Origin: a virus
Length of the DNA: 62,770 bases
Virus record (IMG/VR): IMGVR_UViG_3300028423_000363
Span: 1-62,770 of that record
Reading direction: 5' to 3' (one strand)
The notes below the pieces were generated by a model. That model did no database searches. It worked only from the letters and a program-made list of their open reading frames with translations, and was not told the DNA's origin. The first letter of the stretch is position 1, and each line of letters begins with the position of its first letter. A program made the position numbers and the translations under genes. Of the stretch, positions 17,915-27,743 are shown in pieces.

Positions 17915-18786
17915 TTACGTCTACCTTTAATTCTCTGAATAAATTGATGAGGTTTCAAGTTAGCTAATCTTATCTTAGCGTTTTGTCTCTCTTTTAAATA
18001 ATCTTTTTTAGCACGTCTTATTCTATACTCGGTAGTATCTATTCTGTTGTTAAGTATTTCGTACTTTATGAACGCATATAAAGCTCTCTCTGCGAACTTA
18101 TGTATTTTTACGTCTTTAGGGTCGGCATACTCTAAACCATCGCTTATATACTCTAATACTATTGTCTTCTTAGGTAAATCAGAGCTAAATCTCATCACTT
18201 TTTTTGAAACAGAAAAAGTACCATTAGTGTTTGCTCTCGAAGTGTCTAAGCCATATTGAGCAGAAGGTCTTTCTCCGAAACCATTAAATTCACTAGGCTC
18301 TCCTGATATATTGTAAGCATTAACGTATTGTTGAGATAGGTTTTCTTGATTTTCAGTAACACTAGAAGTTCCCTCTAAAGGAAAACCATCGTTGTCGAAG
18401 AGTACATTATACTTGTTATCTTGTAAGTATGCATTTATAATACCTGTATCTCTGCTTTCTAAGATAGGTCTTAAATTACCGACATCATCAACCCAACTTA
18501 CTCTAGCGTAATTCACATAATCGTGAGGTAATATTATCTCTAAGTTATCCCCTAAATCTAATTCAACTTTTTTGATCTCTTTCAAGGCATCGTAATTAAG
18601 CTCCTTTAAACCTCTTTTAGCTTCAAACAAAACACGATGTCTAGCAACATTGTTTATCTCTTCATTATCTCCGACATATCTAACCATAAAGGAGTTAATT
18701 ATATCTTTTAAAGTAATATATTGATATCCTCCGTGAAGGTCAGAGTCGTTGTAGTATTCTTCGGGTGTTTGTTCTAAACCTGCCAT
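17902..18786 (-). CDS. Head-tail connector / tail tubular protein A-like
   Basis: 294 residues. Segments ITLKDIINSFMVRYVGD and FEAKRGLKELNYDALKEIKK followed by LPHDYVNYARVSWVD match the common pattern of podovirus tail tubular A/connector proteins. Lys/Arg-rich helices end the protein (QRIKGRRKWLK). It sits between another connector and the stabilisation protein, with 1- and 13-base overlaps, so the three are probably made together and assemble at the portal. Confidence 0.7.
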   Translation of the reverse strand: MAGLEQTPEEYYNDSDLHGGYQYITLKDIINSFMVRYVGDNEEINNVARHRVLFEAKRGLKELNYDALKEIKKVELDLGDNLEIILPHDYVNYARVSWVDDVGNLRPILESRDTGIINAYLQDNKYNVLFDNDGFPLEGTSSVTENQENLSQQYVNAYNISGEPSEFNGFGERPSAQYGLDTSRANTNGTFSVSKKVMRFSSDLPKKTIVLEYISDGLEYADPKDVKIHKFAERALYAFIKYEILNNRIDTTEYRIRRAKKDYLKERQNAKIRLANLKPHQFIQRIKGRRKWLK

Positions 18787-19478
18787 TATTGCTCTTTATT
18801 ATCTTTTACTGTTTCTTTATTCATAGCGACTTGAATAACTTCAGGGTCTCTTATTGTAATACCACAATAGCCTAAAATCTTTATAATTAATCGTGTTTCG
18901 TCGCTAGGATGCAACTCTATATCTTGAAAATCTGAAGCTGAAGGATTGTAAACAGGATTTCCTGCTACCTCTAAAAATGTCCATTTAGGTTGCTTAGGCT
19001 CTCTTATATATGTGGCATTTACATTATCCTCTATTGTTGTTGGATATACTTCAAACTTACTTCCAAACCTTGTGTATAAAGGATAGGTTTCTGTCGGAGA
19101 AGCATAATGGTCATTTTTCAACATAGCAATAATAGACTTAGGTGTTTCTTCTATAATAGCGTCTTTATAGGTTAACTGAATAACCCTATAAACATCTGTT
19201 GCGTTTATCTCAAAAACACCTGTAGCTGTGTTAGTCAAAGCAGAAAAGTCTGCAAAAACATCTATTTTTTCTCTTATGTTTTTAGGTATATCACTATATT
19301 CAGAGTTAGTCATACGCTGATTTTGCATATTAATATATCTGTTATAGTGATAGAAATTATCTTCGAATATACTTCTCTGTGCTAAACCTGCTAAACGATT
19401 AAACTCCGCAGGAGGTATAGTACCTCTATTTTCCTTATTTAATAGGGTTAATACGGTGTTTCGTACTCTATCTATCAT
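18786..19478 (-). CDS. Head-tail adaptor / ring protein
   Basis: About 230 residues. It opens MIDRVRNTVLTLLNKENRG and GTIPPAEFNRLAGLAQRSIF, like the adaptor proteins located directly after the capsid gene in crAss-like phages. The frame could start at GTG 19484, but ATG 19478 is preferred. A TATCTTTG box just upstream gives a leader of roughly a dozen bases. It overlaps the next connector by 1 base. Confidence 0.68.
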   Translation of the reverse strand: MIDRVRNTVLTLLNKENRGTIPPAEFNRLAGLAQRSIFEDNFYHYNRYINMQNQRMTNSEYSDIPKNIREKIDVFADFSALTNTATGVFEINATDVYRVIQLTYKDAIIEETPKSIIAMLKNDHYASPTETYPLYTRFGSKFEVYPTTIEDNVNATYIREPKQPKWTFLEVAGNPVYNPSASDFQDIELHPSDETRLIIKILGYCGITIRDPEVIQVAMNKETVKDNKEQ

Positions 19479-19495
19479 GCTCACTTGAATTTATA

Positions 19496-19503
19496 CAAAG
19501 ATA
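19496..19503 (-). promoter_or_regulatory. Late promoter -7 box TATCTTTG
   Basis: The minus strand reads CGTATCTTTGTATAAA, about 12-18 bases upstream of the adaptor gene and directly after the capsid terminator. This lets the tail genes be transcribed separately from the capsid. Confidence 0.65.
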
Positions 19504-19510
19504 CGAATAA

Positions 19511-19538
19511 AAAAAGAGGTCGATTAAGACCCCTTTTT
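19511..19538 (-). terminator. Terminator after the major capsid gene
   Basis: AAAAAGAGGTC, loop GATTAA, GACCCCTTTTT; one non-Watson-Crick pair in the stem. Reading on the minus strand it ends with a U-run just after the capsid stop. Confidence 0.8.
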
Positions 19539-19576
19539 ATCAAACATATATTATGTTTTGCCTATCTAATTATCAG

Positions 19577-20905
19577 TTAGCTTCGGAAGACAACAAAGTT
19601 GTTTCTACCCATAGTACATAAAGCTCTCTCTGATAAGAAATGCAATTCGTTTGCATCTTTATCACTTGTACGAGCACCACCTGCTGAACCTGTCATCCAA
19701 GTTTTGTAACGTCTATCCTCTCCTTGAGCGGCACGATATTTAACGTGTAAGAATGGAAGTGTTGCGTTTTCACCCATTACTTCATCATATACGTTAGTTG
19801 TACCTGCTGGCACTAATACAGCGTTAACTTTACCATTACCTGTGAAAGCTCCACGAGTAGTTGGGTCGTTTAAGTATTTCCAAGAAGTCTTGTAGAAATC
19901 ATACTCACCTCTACGGAAACCTGTAAATCCTAAGTTAAGAGCAGTTTCTTCATCACCGAATACACCGTAAGAAGTACCACCTGCACCATAACTGTTCTGA
20001 GCAGCTAACATATCGTCAATAGCTAAAGATTGAGTACGATTGTTGAAAATCATGTTCTCTTCAATAGCAGCTTGTTGATCTAATCGGTCAAGGATTCCGT
20101 CAAAGTCAGATAAAGTATCAGCTACACCTGTAAATACGTTACCCTCTTCTACAGCCTCAAAGAAACCTTCTGTACCTTTCTTGCCTGCACCTCCAGCATC
20201 AGAACCTGACTCTACGTTTCTGTTTTCAATCATAGCTGTTTCCAATACATCATCAAAGCGCATTCTTGTCTGAGAACGTGATTTTAAGTACCATAAGAAA
20301 CCACCGCCTTCTTCAGCGTTTAATTCAATCCAACCTACTTGAGTCATATCAGAGCCGTTAACAACGTCAACGTCTTTGATAATCACAGGTGAGTTTTCAT
20401 AAATATCTACAGGAGCTTCCTTACTCTCTGTCATACCGTTAGTTCCTTTTGCAAATTCAGAACCGATAACGAAAAGGTTAAGACCTGTTGTTCCTACGTC
20501 AAATCCACCTGACTTACTTGATACAGCAGTAAAGGTGTCATCAGTTACAGCAGTAACGTGAGCCACGTCTTCGCTAGTCCCGTCATTGATGAGTAAAACT
20601 TCGTTTACTCGGAATGGGTGTCCTACTAAATCAAATACATTAGCAGTACGCTCAACGCCTGTAGCTACATTACGTAGACGAGTTTCTTCAGACCATTTGA
20701 TAAGGTCAGATGAACTTGGCATTTCACTTGATGTTCGCTCTAAGAAACCTTTAATAGATTGGTTTCCGTAACGTTGAAATTCTTCAGTAACTAAATCTGG
20801 AAGATACTGATTGTCGAAGTTAAATACATCTAAATAATTAGTTGTTAAAACTTCTTTCGTTGGTGAAGGAGTTAATGATACTCCTGGACTTGCTTCTATA
20901 GCCAT
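19577..20905 (-). CDS. Major capsid protein
   Basis: 442 residues. The capsid call rests on its position directly after the scaffold and portal genes, its size, its GC-richer and codon-biased sequence, and its own terminator, which is typical of the most highly expressed phage gene. The N-terminus (NYLDVFNFDNQYLPDLVTEE, then FQRYGNQSIKGFL) and C-terminus (FLSERALCTMGRNNFVVFRS) look like capsid proteins of crAss-like/podovirus relatives with an HK97 fold, but the fold is not visible directly. It starts 4 bases after the scaffold stop. Confidence 0.8.
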   Translation of the reverse strand: MAIEASPGVSLTPSPTKEVLTTNYLDVFNFDNQYLPDLVTEEFQRYGNQSIKGFLERTSSEMPSSSDLIKWSEETRLRNVATGVERTANVFDLVGHPFRVNEVLLINDGTSEDVAHVTAVTDDTFTAVSSKSGGFDVGTTGLNLFVIGSEFAKGTNGMTESKEAPVDIYENSPVIIKDVDVVNGSDMTQVGWIELNAEEGGGFLWYLKSRSQTRMRFDDVLETAMIENRNVESGSDAGGAGKKGTEGFFEAVEEGNVFTGVADTLSDFDGILDRLDQQAAIEENMIFNNRTQSLAIDDMLAAQNSYGAGGTSYGVFGDEETALNLGFTGFRRGEYDFYKTSWKYLNDPTTRGAFTGNGKVNAVLVPAGTTNVYDEVMGENATLPFLHVKYRAAQGEDRRYKTWMTGSAGGARTSDKDANELHFLSERALCTMGRNNFVVFRS

Positions 20906-20908
20906 TTT

Positions 20909-22084
20909 TTACTGTTTTTTTCTAAAATTAAACTTAATACCTGGCTGACCTGGATTAATAGCTTTCATTGTGAAACCCTTTTTAGGATTACTTTCAGAAG
21001 ATTTATGACCTGAGAAATTAATATTCTTACTTTCTTTAGTCTCTTCTGCGATAGCTTCAGACTTTCCTAACTCATAAAAATGCTTAGCCATAGCGTCTGC
21101 ATTCATAGCTGCGTTTAGCGCTTTATGATACCCTTTCACATCTTTGATAGCACCATTTTCATCGGTAAACTTTCCTATAAAGTTATTTACATCTGATTGC
21201 ATCTTTGCTAAAGACTGTGAATCACCACTTTTAAAGACCTTCTTTTGTCCACCTAGCTCGAACTCGAAACCTTCGAAATCTTGACTAAAAACAGACTGAG
21301 TTTCTTTAAGGAAATTCTCGTGTCTTTGCTTTATCACATTTTGCTGTTCTTCCTGCAACCTTTGAACTTCGCTTAGCTTTGTCTTAGCCTCTTTGTACTC
21401 TTCAGGAATCTGCACTTCACTTGTAGAAGACCCTTCCACAGGTGCTTTATACTTCTCCTTCTGAGACTCAAGATAAGATACCGCTTCGCTTAGTAACTTT
21501 TTCTTATTTCTATTCTTTTTACGGACTTCAGAATCGTCGTCAATGTCTTCGTCAACTTTAAACTCATTCAACTCATCTTTAATGTCCTCGTCTGAGAAAA
21601 AAGGATTTTTATCCTTGATGTAGCGTTTTAATGTCGCTTCTTCACTTTCCTTAGACCAATCTTTCTGTAATTCTAAAAAGTCTTGATAACTCCTATTAGT
21701 TTCTTTTTTGTAATCTAAATAAGACTGTAACTCTTGAGGTATTTCTGTTTCTTGTTTTGGTTTAGATAAATCTTCTAAACTTTCAGCTTCAATACCTTTG
21801 TCTTTAAGAAACTTTAGTACGTCATCATCTTTTAGACCTATTTCTTCTTGTACGTCTTGCTTTTGCTCTTCATTTTGCTCTTGCCCTTCGGCTTGCTGCA
21901 ACTCTTCTTCTTTCTCATCTTTATTGTTTGTTTGAGGTTGTTCCTCTGTTGTTACTTGTTCTTCTTGAGTAGTTTCACTAACTTCCTCTTGTTTTACATC
22001 TTCTTTTTGCTCTTGCTTTGGCTCAACTTTTACTTTGTCTTCCTCGCCAACAACCTTAGCATTTTTCAAAAAACTCAATTCCAT
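20909..22084 (-). CDS. Capsid scaffolding protein
   Basis: 391 residues, extremely Glu/Gln/Lys-rich in the first 100 residues (KVEPKQEQKEDVKQEEV; QQAEGQEQNEEQKQD) and helical throughout, with a basic C-terminus ending in NPGQPGIKFNFRKKQ that could bind the capsid. Highly charged helical protein immediately upstream of the capsid gene is the usual scaffold arrangement. Hydrophobic plus-strand frames over it are shadows of the Glu/Gln codons. A TATCTTTG box precedes it. Confidence 0.75.
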   Translation of the reverse strand: MELSFLKNAKVVGEEDKVKVEPKQEQKEDVKQEEVSETTQEEQVTTEEQPQTNNKDEKEEELQQAEGQEQNEEQKQDVQEEIGLKDDDVLKFLKDKGIEAESLEDLSKPKQETEIPQELQSYLDYKKETNRSYQDFLELQKDWSKESEEATLKRYIKDKNPFFSDEDIKDELNEFKVDEDIDDDSEVRKKNRNKKKLLSEAVSYLESQKEKYKAPVEGSSTSEVQIPEEYKEAKTKLSEVQRLQEEQQNVIKQRHENFLKETQSVFSQDFEGFEFELGGQKKVFKSGDSQSLAKMQSDVNNFIGKFTDENGAIKDVKGYHKALNAAMNADAMAKHFYELGKSEAIAEETKESKNINFSGHKSSESNPKKGFTMKAINPGQPGIKFNFRKKQ

Positions 22085-22108
22085 AGATTATATTTATTTA
22101 GATTAATA

Positions 22109-22116
22109 CAAAGATA
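22109..22116 (-). promoter_or_regulatory. Late promoter -7 box TATCTTTG
   Basis: The minus strand reads TATCTTTGTATTAA, about 25 bases upstream of the scaffold ATG, between the portal and scaffold genes. It would give strong scaffold-capsid expression. Confidence 0.65.
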
Positions 22117-22128
22117 ATAATTATTTAT

Positions 22129-24576
22129 CTATTGATTTTCATTTTCAAATTCAGTAAGGTCAAACTCGCTAAGTTCTATATCTTGTTCTTCGAAGTCAAT
22201 AGCATCAAGCTCTTTTTGTCTTTGCTCTGTCAATTTAGACTCCATAGACTTTTCCTTTACTGTTCTTTGGTCTTTTCTATCCTCTTTCATTCTATCTCTT
22301 TCGGTCTGAGACTGAACTTCCATTTGCTTTTTAGGTATGTCGTACTCTCCACGAATCTTCTCTATCTGCATTTTATAGTTGTACTCTCTATCCATTTTAG
22401 CCATATCCTGCTCGAATTTCATCTTAGAAAGCTGACTTTCCCCTTGCAGTTCCGCTTGTTTCTTTTGAAGTTCTGCTTGCGACGAAGCCTGAGAAGATTG
22501 AATGTTTGCTTGTTTTTGAGCCTCAATCTCTTGCATTTTCTGTTGCTGTTTCTGCTTAGCATATTTCTTCTTGCGTATCTTGAGTATCTCATTGGCATAT
22601 TTTAAATTTGATATGTTTAATATATCTATCTTATCTTCTACACCTAAGTTTCCATTCTGTATCTCAATCTGTATATCCTGCTCTAACCTTGCTTTATCTT
22701 CATCGTCAGGCTCTAACTCTAAGTGTATGGCGAAATCCCTTAAATGCATATCCTTGAAGTACTCTAAGTTTCTTACACTTCCTGAACCAATCTTCTGAAT
22801 GAAATCATCTTTAGTTTCTGAAAACTCTAGTATGTCTGATATACGAATACTCGTTAGTTGCGCTAATCTCTTTGTGATAAAGTTAGAGCCAATAAGGACT
22901 TGTTTAGTTGCTTCATTTGAGTTGTAGGCAGCCATTTTCTGAAGACCAACTAATGCATCTTTATCAGGTTGATTCCCGTCCATTCTAGTTAAGCCTGTAA
23001 CATCTTTAATCATCTGTATGTTAAAAGCATATTGTCTTTCAAAAGCAGCTAGTTTATTAGCAGAACTGCTAGACCTTATTTCCTGAATAGGAACTTTAGC
23101 ATTGTTAAACTCACCTCCGTAAGTAGAACTCCTACCGAAAATACTACCTGTAGTCATAAACATATCAAATGCTTCTGTCGGAGTATATTTATTACCATTA
23201 CCTAAGTCTATTTCCATTAATCCGTCAACATCTATAAACTGACCATCAGGTAACGTCATTTGAAGTGTTTGTTGTATTTTAAGGTCTATCATTTTAATTT
23301 TGTCGGAGAATGGTATCATTCTATCGACTAAGCTATCAATATGACCTCTACCTATACCTGGAGCACAAATAGCGTAAGGAGGTAATACTTTATTAGAATT
23401 AGACTTAGGTCTCATTTGATTTTCCATAACTTCCCACTGAAGTAATATGTCTGTGCCTAAAACATAAGCACCCTCAAACCAAATCTCCTCAGACTTAATT
23501 CTCTTTTTAAAATCTCTATCTCCGTTTCCTTTAACTTCGAAATCCTTATCTCTCTTTAATACTTTTCGACCTCCTGTCTTATTAGACTTCTCTTTCCAAA
23601 TCTTTTTTCTTACGGTTTTGTAGGCAAATTTAAGTATAGCTATTTTACCGTCTAAGTTATCATCATAAACAGAGTAACTGTCAAGTCCGTGATATTCTCC
23701 CCAAGTTGTCGAAGCTTCTTGGATTTTATCCTTTTCTTCTTCTGTTAATTGTGGGTTTTCTCTAATCACGTTAGATATAAGCTCGCTACTAAATTCTCCG
23801 AAGTAAAAACAATCTTTAAAGAAAGGGTCTTCTGTGTAACTATAGATAAAGTTTTCAGGGTCTACATAATTATAAACAATTCCGTCACTATAAGAGTATT
23901 CATTTTTAACACCACCTATACCTATTTCAACTAAATCACTTATTATTCTAAACCTTAAATCATCATCATAGTCATTATCCTCCATAACAGACTTAATAGC
24001 TAATTCTTGAGCTATTTCCGAAGAAGGTTTAAACTTCATATTAGCGTGTATGTCTAACTCTTCTTGACTGTCAGGCAATTCATCAGGATTCATTGTAAAT
24101 AAGTCTACACCTAATTCTTGTTTAGCTTTCATCGTAAAGTCTTTAGTAAGCATATCTTTTTCTATAGCCTCACGATACTTAGCTCTTTCCTCTTGACTTT
24201 CTCTATCTATAGACATCGCTGTAATAGAATAATTTCTATCCATCATTCCATTTACAACCCAATCTTTAAATTTAGGTATGATAGGTATCGGTTCGTAGTC
24301 TAAGTTTAAATAAGAAACATCACCATCTACATTGATATAGTCTTTGTATTTTCTAGTAGACTGTTTCCCTTTAGCATACAGACGTCTTCTTATGAATTCA
24401 TTTTTGCTATCATAAAACCTAGAGCTACTGTTCCCTTCTCTTTTGAACCATTCTCCTTGAATAGCCTTAGCAACCTGTTTTCCGTATTCAGGTTGTTTCT
24501 GTTTAGAAAAGTCGTCTGTGTGTTTAGGGAAAGAAACTCTTTCAATACTCATTCTGTTTTTCTGCTTACCTCTCAT
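22129..24576 (-). CDS. Portal protein
   Basis: 815 residues, immediately downstream of the terminase gene and overlapping it by 1 base. Features fit the crAss-like portal: N-terminal SFPKHTDDFSKQKQPEYGKQ, then FKDWVVNGMMDRNY, VDPENFIYSYTEDPFF, a central Arg/Lys-rich core, and a long Gln-rich coiled coil (KQQQKMQEIEAQKQ; QAELQKKQAELQGE) near the C-terminus that may form the barrel/crown. It forms the dodecameric DNA channel at one capsid vertex. The assignment uses position, size and overall pattern. Confidence 0.78.
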   Translation of the reverse strand: MRGKQKNRMSIERVSFPKHTDDFSKQKQPEYGKQVAKAIQGEWFKREGNSSSRFYDSKNEFIRRRLYAKGKQSTRKYKDYINVDGDVSYLNLDYEPIPIIPKFKDWVVNGMMDRNYSITAMSIDRESQEERAKYREAIEKDMLTKDFTMKAKQELGVDLFTMNPDELPDSQEELDIHANMKFKPSSEIAQELAIKSVMEDNDYDDDLRFRIISDLVEIGIGGVKNEYSYSDGIVYNYVDPENFIYSYTEDPFFKDCFYFGEFSSELISNVIRENPQLTEEEKDKIQEASTTWGEYHGLDSYSVYDDNLDGKIAILKFAYKTVRKKIWKEKSNKTGGRKVLKRDKDFEVKGNGDRDFKKRIKSEEIWFEGAYVLGTDILLQWEVMENQMRPKSNSNKVLPPYAICAPGIGRGHIDSLVDRMIPFSDKIKMIDLKIQQTLQMTLPDGQFIDVDGLMEIDLGNGNKYTPTEAFDMFMTTGSIFGRSSTYGGEFNNAKVPIQEIRSSSSANKLAAFERQYAFNIQMIKDVTGLTRMDGNQPDKDALVGLQKMAAYNSNEATKQVLIGSNFITKRLAQLTSIRISDILEFSETKDDFIQKIGSGSVRNLEYFKDMHLRDFAIHLELEPDDEDKARLEQDIQIEIQNGNLGVEDKIDILNISNLKYANEILKIRKKKYAKQKQQQKMQEIEAQKQANIQSSQASSQAELQKKQAELQGESQLSKMKFEQDMAKMDREYNYKMQIEKIRGEYDIPKKQMEVQSQTERDRMKEDRKDQRTVKEKSMESKLTEQRQKELDAIDFEEQDIELSEFDLTEFENENQ

Positions 24577-27191
24577 TACCTCTTAATGTTTATTTTAATA
24601 GTGCTTGGCTTTTGATTTCTAGCACTATATTTTTCTATATTTTTAGCCATTAATGCTAGTCCTGAACTAATCGTAGCATCATACTTTGTCCTCTTATTTA
24701 TATCAAACTTTAACCAATCTCTTAAAGTTCTTTCAAAATACATTCTTCCATAATCACCCTCTTCTTCGTTATACCCTATATGCTCATCTATATAAGACTC
24801 TATGGCAGATGCGTGCATTTGTTTCATATCTTCCGAAGAGTTAGGAACTCCACCTATTTCTTTTTCTGCTTTTGACAGCATATTCATCGGTTTGTCAAAC
24901 CTCGTTATTGCAAAGTTACGATATCCTCTGTTCTTGAAATGATAAAGTAGTCTAGGCTTATTATTCTCAATTAATACGGGCATTCCATAAAAAACGGACG
25001 CCATAAGCACATTTTCAAAAAATTTATCGGCTGTACTCTCTCTAGCTATATATTCTAAAAAGAAATGTTCACTTGGTACATCTCCTATAGAGAACCTAGT
25101 CACTCCATGTAAAGCACCTTTAGAACCACCACTTTCATTATCTCCATTTCCGTATTTACTAACACCCTCAACAGTACCTGATATATCATAGCTATCACAA
25201 CCAAACACACCTATATGACCGTTTAAAGGCGATTTACTATAACCTCCGTAGCCTATTTTATTTTCCCAACGGTTACGAAGCTCTAATGGAGGAATCCACG
25301 TCACTCTAAAATGTCCGTTTTTAGAAGGTGTCCAAACTACTTCTGTATCAGGAATACCACCTTTCCAAGAGAAATTACCTTCCATAACCACTTCTCCTAC
25401 TTTAGATTGGTCTACGTAATCTAACTGCTCATTTATTTTCTCTATATTAAATATACAATTTACAGCTTCATCTCTAAACGCCTCTTCAGGTGTCATAGGG
25501 AACGCTCTTAACTCTTCGTTATAAGCAATCTCACTTTCTTTACGTTTAGCCTTTCTTCTAGCTTCTAGATAATCTATAGAACCTACTTTCTTAATATTAC
25601 CATGAACATTCTCGAAATATTCTCCGTCAACTACAACTTCGTGACATTTACCATACTTATCTGTAAACTCTGTCATATTCTTATGAGCAGGCAAAAAGTA
25701 TCTGTAAAGACCTGTGGGTGTTCTCTCTGTAACTTTATCTCTCTTCTCTACGTCTGAAGATTTCCAAAGCTTATGAAACGCTTCTCCACCTTTGTTTCTA
25801 GCAGCAACAGTAGAGCCTAAAAAAGCCTTACCTACAACCTTACCACCCTCATCAAACGTAGGAGAAACTTGTCCCCAATGATTTTCAAAAGACGCTCTTT
25901 CCCATTTACTAGCTTCGTCTCCTAAGTACCTAAACATCTTGTAACTATCATAACTACCCTCACTTGTAGGTTTAAAGTTTATGTAAGTGTTTAAGTAATC
26001 ATCTGTGTTTGTATCTTTACTTTTTTTAGCTTTCTTACTTCTGTCAGGTGGTTTAGCGAAGTGTAAATACTTAGTGTTATCTACACTATTCTTTGTTACA
26101 GGCTGAAAGAAGAATGGTAGGTTTTGAAACGCATAAGATAATTTACTAAACGCCTCCTGAGCATCTTTATCTGTTTTCGAAGTAATACCAAAGTTTGCGT
26201 TATTAGTTGATGTGGCTTCGTCTAAGAATGAAAAAACCTTCTCATAAGTAAAACCTGTACGCCTTGATTTAACAAACAACTCCCCTAAACTTCTAGGGTC
26301 TAGCTTACAAGCCTCTCTGTGATATGTTAAATATAATTGAGCGTACCTGAAATCCATATAACCACCGTCATCTTTCATCTTACACCATTGCAGTGCAAAG
26401 TAAAAAGAGCCAGGCAACCATACAGCATCTCCGTTATTGTAAAACCATATACCTTCACGTCTTTTTCTAAACTCTTCAGCAATATACTCTGCGTAGGCTT
26501 CTTCTGTATCTACAGTTAGTCCTTTAGGTAATTCGCTTCTACGCCAATACTGCTCCTCTTTAGGTAAGTCGTGATATAGTATTTTAGTTTTGTCTTTAGG
26601 CTCTTCAGGCAGAGTAATATTTAAACCCTCTAAGTTTATAATTTTGCCTTTAGTTCCTTTAGGACAAATAAGTATAGAGTCTGTTTCCATATCATACCAC
26701 TCTTTGTGATAATTACTTAAAGGAAATAACTCTTGATTTGCAAACTTTTCAGGATAACCTCTTTTAAACTCTTTGTCGGAGAGATTAAACTTATCTGCAT
26801 CTAACTGAAGTCTAAGCTCAATTAAGTTCGAGTCTATATTTACTATTGCTTGGTGTAAAACAGATTTACCCTCTGTAACTAAGTGATGCTTATCTTCATC
26901 TATCTCACTGTAATCTATTTGTTCTCTCAGAAATTGACGAAGAGTTATTAAAGCTTTGTCACCTGCATCTACAAGTCTTTCTATATAAGCCTTTAGTTTG
27001 TCAGGGTTAGGTTGATTTTGTGAGTTTTCCCACTTATGAATCATATCCTTAGCATACTTAAAAGAGTTTTCTTTACTCTTCATAAGTGTTTTCAGCTTTG
27101 TAGGGTCTAACGAGTCTACATCTATACTATACTCTAAACCTTGAATAATAGTATCAATAGCAGCCTCTATGTCTTTTCCGAAACCAATCAT
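24576..27191 (-). CDS. terL: Terminase large subunit
   Basis: 871 residues, larger than the usual 500-700 because of an N-terminal helical extension of about 200 residues. The ATPase part has an adenine-binding/Walker A region LGELFVKSRRTGFTYEKVF and a Walker B-type RYLGDEASKWER. The nuclease part shows IGVFGCDSYDISG, matching the first catalytic Asp of RNase H-like TerL nucleases, then LLYHFKNRGYRNFAI. The canonical Walker Lys is not in its normal GKT/S place (SRRTGFT). Located before the portal, as in most tailed phages. It packages DNA into the prohead. Confidence 0.85.
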   Translation of the reverse strand: MIGFGKDIEAAIDTIIQGLEYSIDVDSLDPTKLKTLMKSKENSFKYAKDMIHKWENSQNQPNPDKLKAYIERLVDAGDKALITLRQFLREQIDYSEIDEDKHHLVTEGKSVLHQAIVNIDSNLIELRLQLDADKFNLSDKEFKRGYPEKFANQELFPLSNYHKEWYDMETDSILICPKGTKGKIINLEGLNITLPEEPKDKTKILYHDLPKEEQYWRRSELPKGLTVDTEEAYAEYIAEEFRKRREGIWFYNNGDAVWLPGSFYFALQWCKMKDDGGYMDFRYAQLYLTYHREACKLDPRSLGELFVKSRRTGFTYEKVFSFLDEATSTNNANFGITSKTDKDAQEAFSKLSYAFQNLPFFFQPVTKNSVDNTKYLHFAKPPDRSKKAKKSKDTNTDDYLNTYINFKPTSEGSYDSYKMFRYLGDEASKWERASFENHWGQVSPTFDEGGKVVGKAFLGSTVAARNKGGEAFHKLWKSSDVEKRDKVTERTPTGLYRYFLPAHKNMTEFTDKYGKCHEVVVDGEYFENVHGNIKKVGSIDYLEARRKAKRKESEIAYNEELRAFPMTPEEAFRDEAVNCIFNIEKINEQLDYVDQSKVGEVVMEGNFSWKGGIPDTEVVWTPSKNGHFRVTWIPPLELRNRWENKIGYGGYSKSPLNGHIGVFGCDSYDISGTVEGVSKYGNGDNESGGSKGALHGVTRFSIGDVPSEHFFLEYIARESTADKFFENVLMASVFYGMPVLIENNKPRLLYHFKNRGYRNFAITRFDKPMNMLSKAEKEIGGVPNSSEDMKQMHASAIESYIDEHIGYNEEEGDYGRMYFERTLRDWLKFDINKRTKYDATISSGLALMAKNIEKYSARNQKPSTIKINIKR

Positions 27192-27742
27192 ATTTCAGTA
27201 AGTAGGTCTTTGTATTTCATTCTATAATAAACCTCGCCATTAATCTTATAGGTTGCATTCTTAAAGTCTTTAAACGTATATCTCTTTCCGTTTACAAGAC
27301 CTAAATCGTTAAGTTCTTTGTTATCGAAAACCAACTCACCTATATTGTCTTGTTCTCTATTTCCGTGTATAAAGTCATCTTGAACTACAGGCTTTAAAAA
27401 CACATAAGGAAATCTAGAACTTTTGTTTCCGTTTTTATCGATTCTAAGGTAATAATCTTCTGTGTAAAATAAATCGTCTTTGATATGCTTCATAGAGTTA
27501 ACCATCTCTCTTCGTTGATTTCTCATCAATCTAAAAGTATTATGATGCACTATAAGCGTATCTCCTTTTTTTACATCACCTTGATAACCTATAGGTGTTT
27601 CTACAACAACTCCTTCTCTGTTTGTGTCGTGTCCATCTTCTATACTGTTAGAAATAACTAAATCAACGTCTCCGACTTTCTTAGTGTTATTGTATCTTTT
27701 GTTGTCTTTAGGTGTTATTATGAAATAATTAGGGCTTTTCAT
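27188..27742 (-). CDS. Putative GroES-like (Cpn10-fold) phage protein
   Basis: 184 residues. The middle contains EGVVVETPIGYQGDVKKGDT followed by LIVHHNTFRL and later LFYTEDYYLRIDKNG, a pattern like the Cpn10 beta-barrel (G-x-V, G-D-x-V-L-V-H-H) seen in proteins near terminases of marine phages. The identification is tentative. It overlaps the terminase gene by 4 bases and starts just after the 70-residue gene. A structural or assembly role is as likely as co-chaperonin activity. Confidence 0.45.
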   Translation of the reverse strand: MKSPNYFIITPKDNKRYNNTKKVGDVDLVISNSIEDGHDTNREGVVVETPIGYQGDVKKGDTLIVHHNTFRLMRNQRREMVNSMKHIKDDLFYTEDYYLRIDKNGNKSSRFPYVFLKPVVQDDFIHGNREQDNIGELVFDNKELNDLGLVNGKRYTFKDFKNATYKINGEVYYRMKYKDLLTEI

Positions 27743-27743
27743 A

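Noticed and set aside
21848-22605. Hydrophobic plus-strand frames over the scaffold and portal genes
   Set aside because: They mirror the Glu/Gln/Lys-rich minus-strand codons and are shadows.
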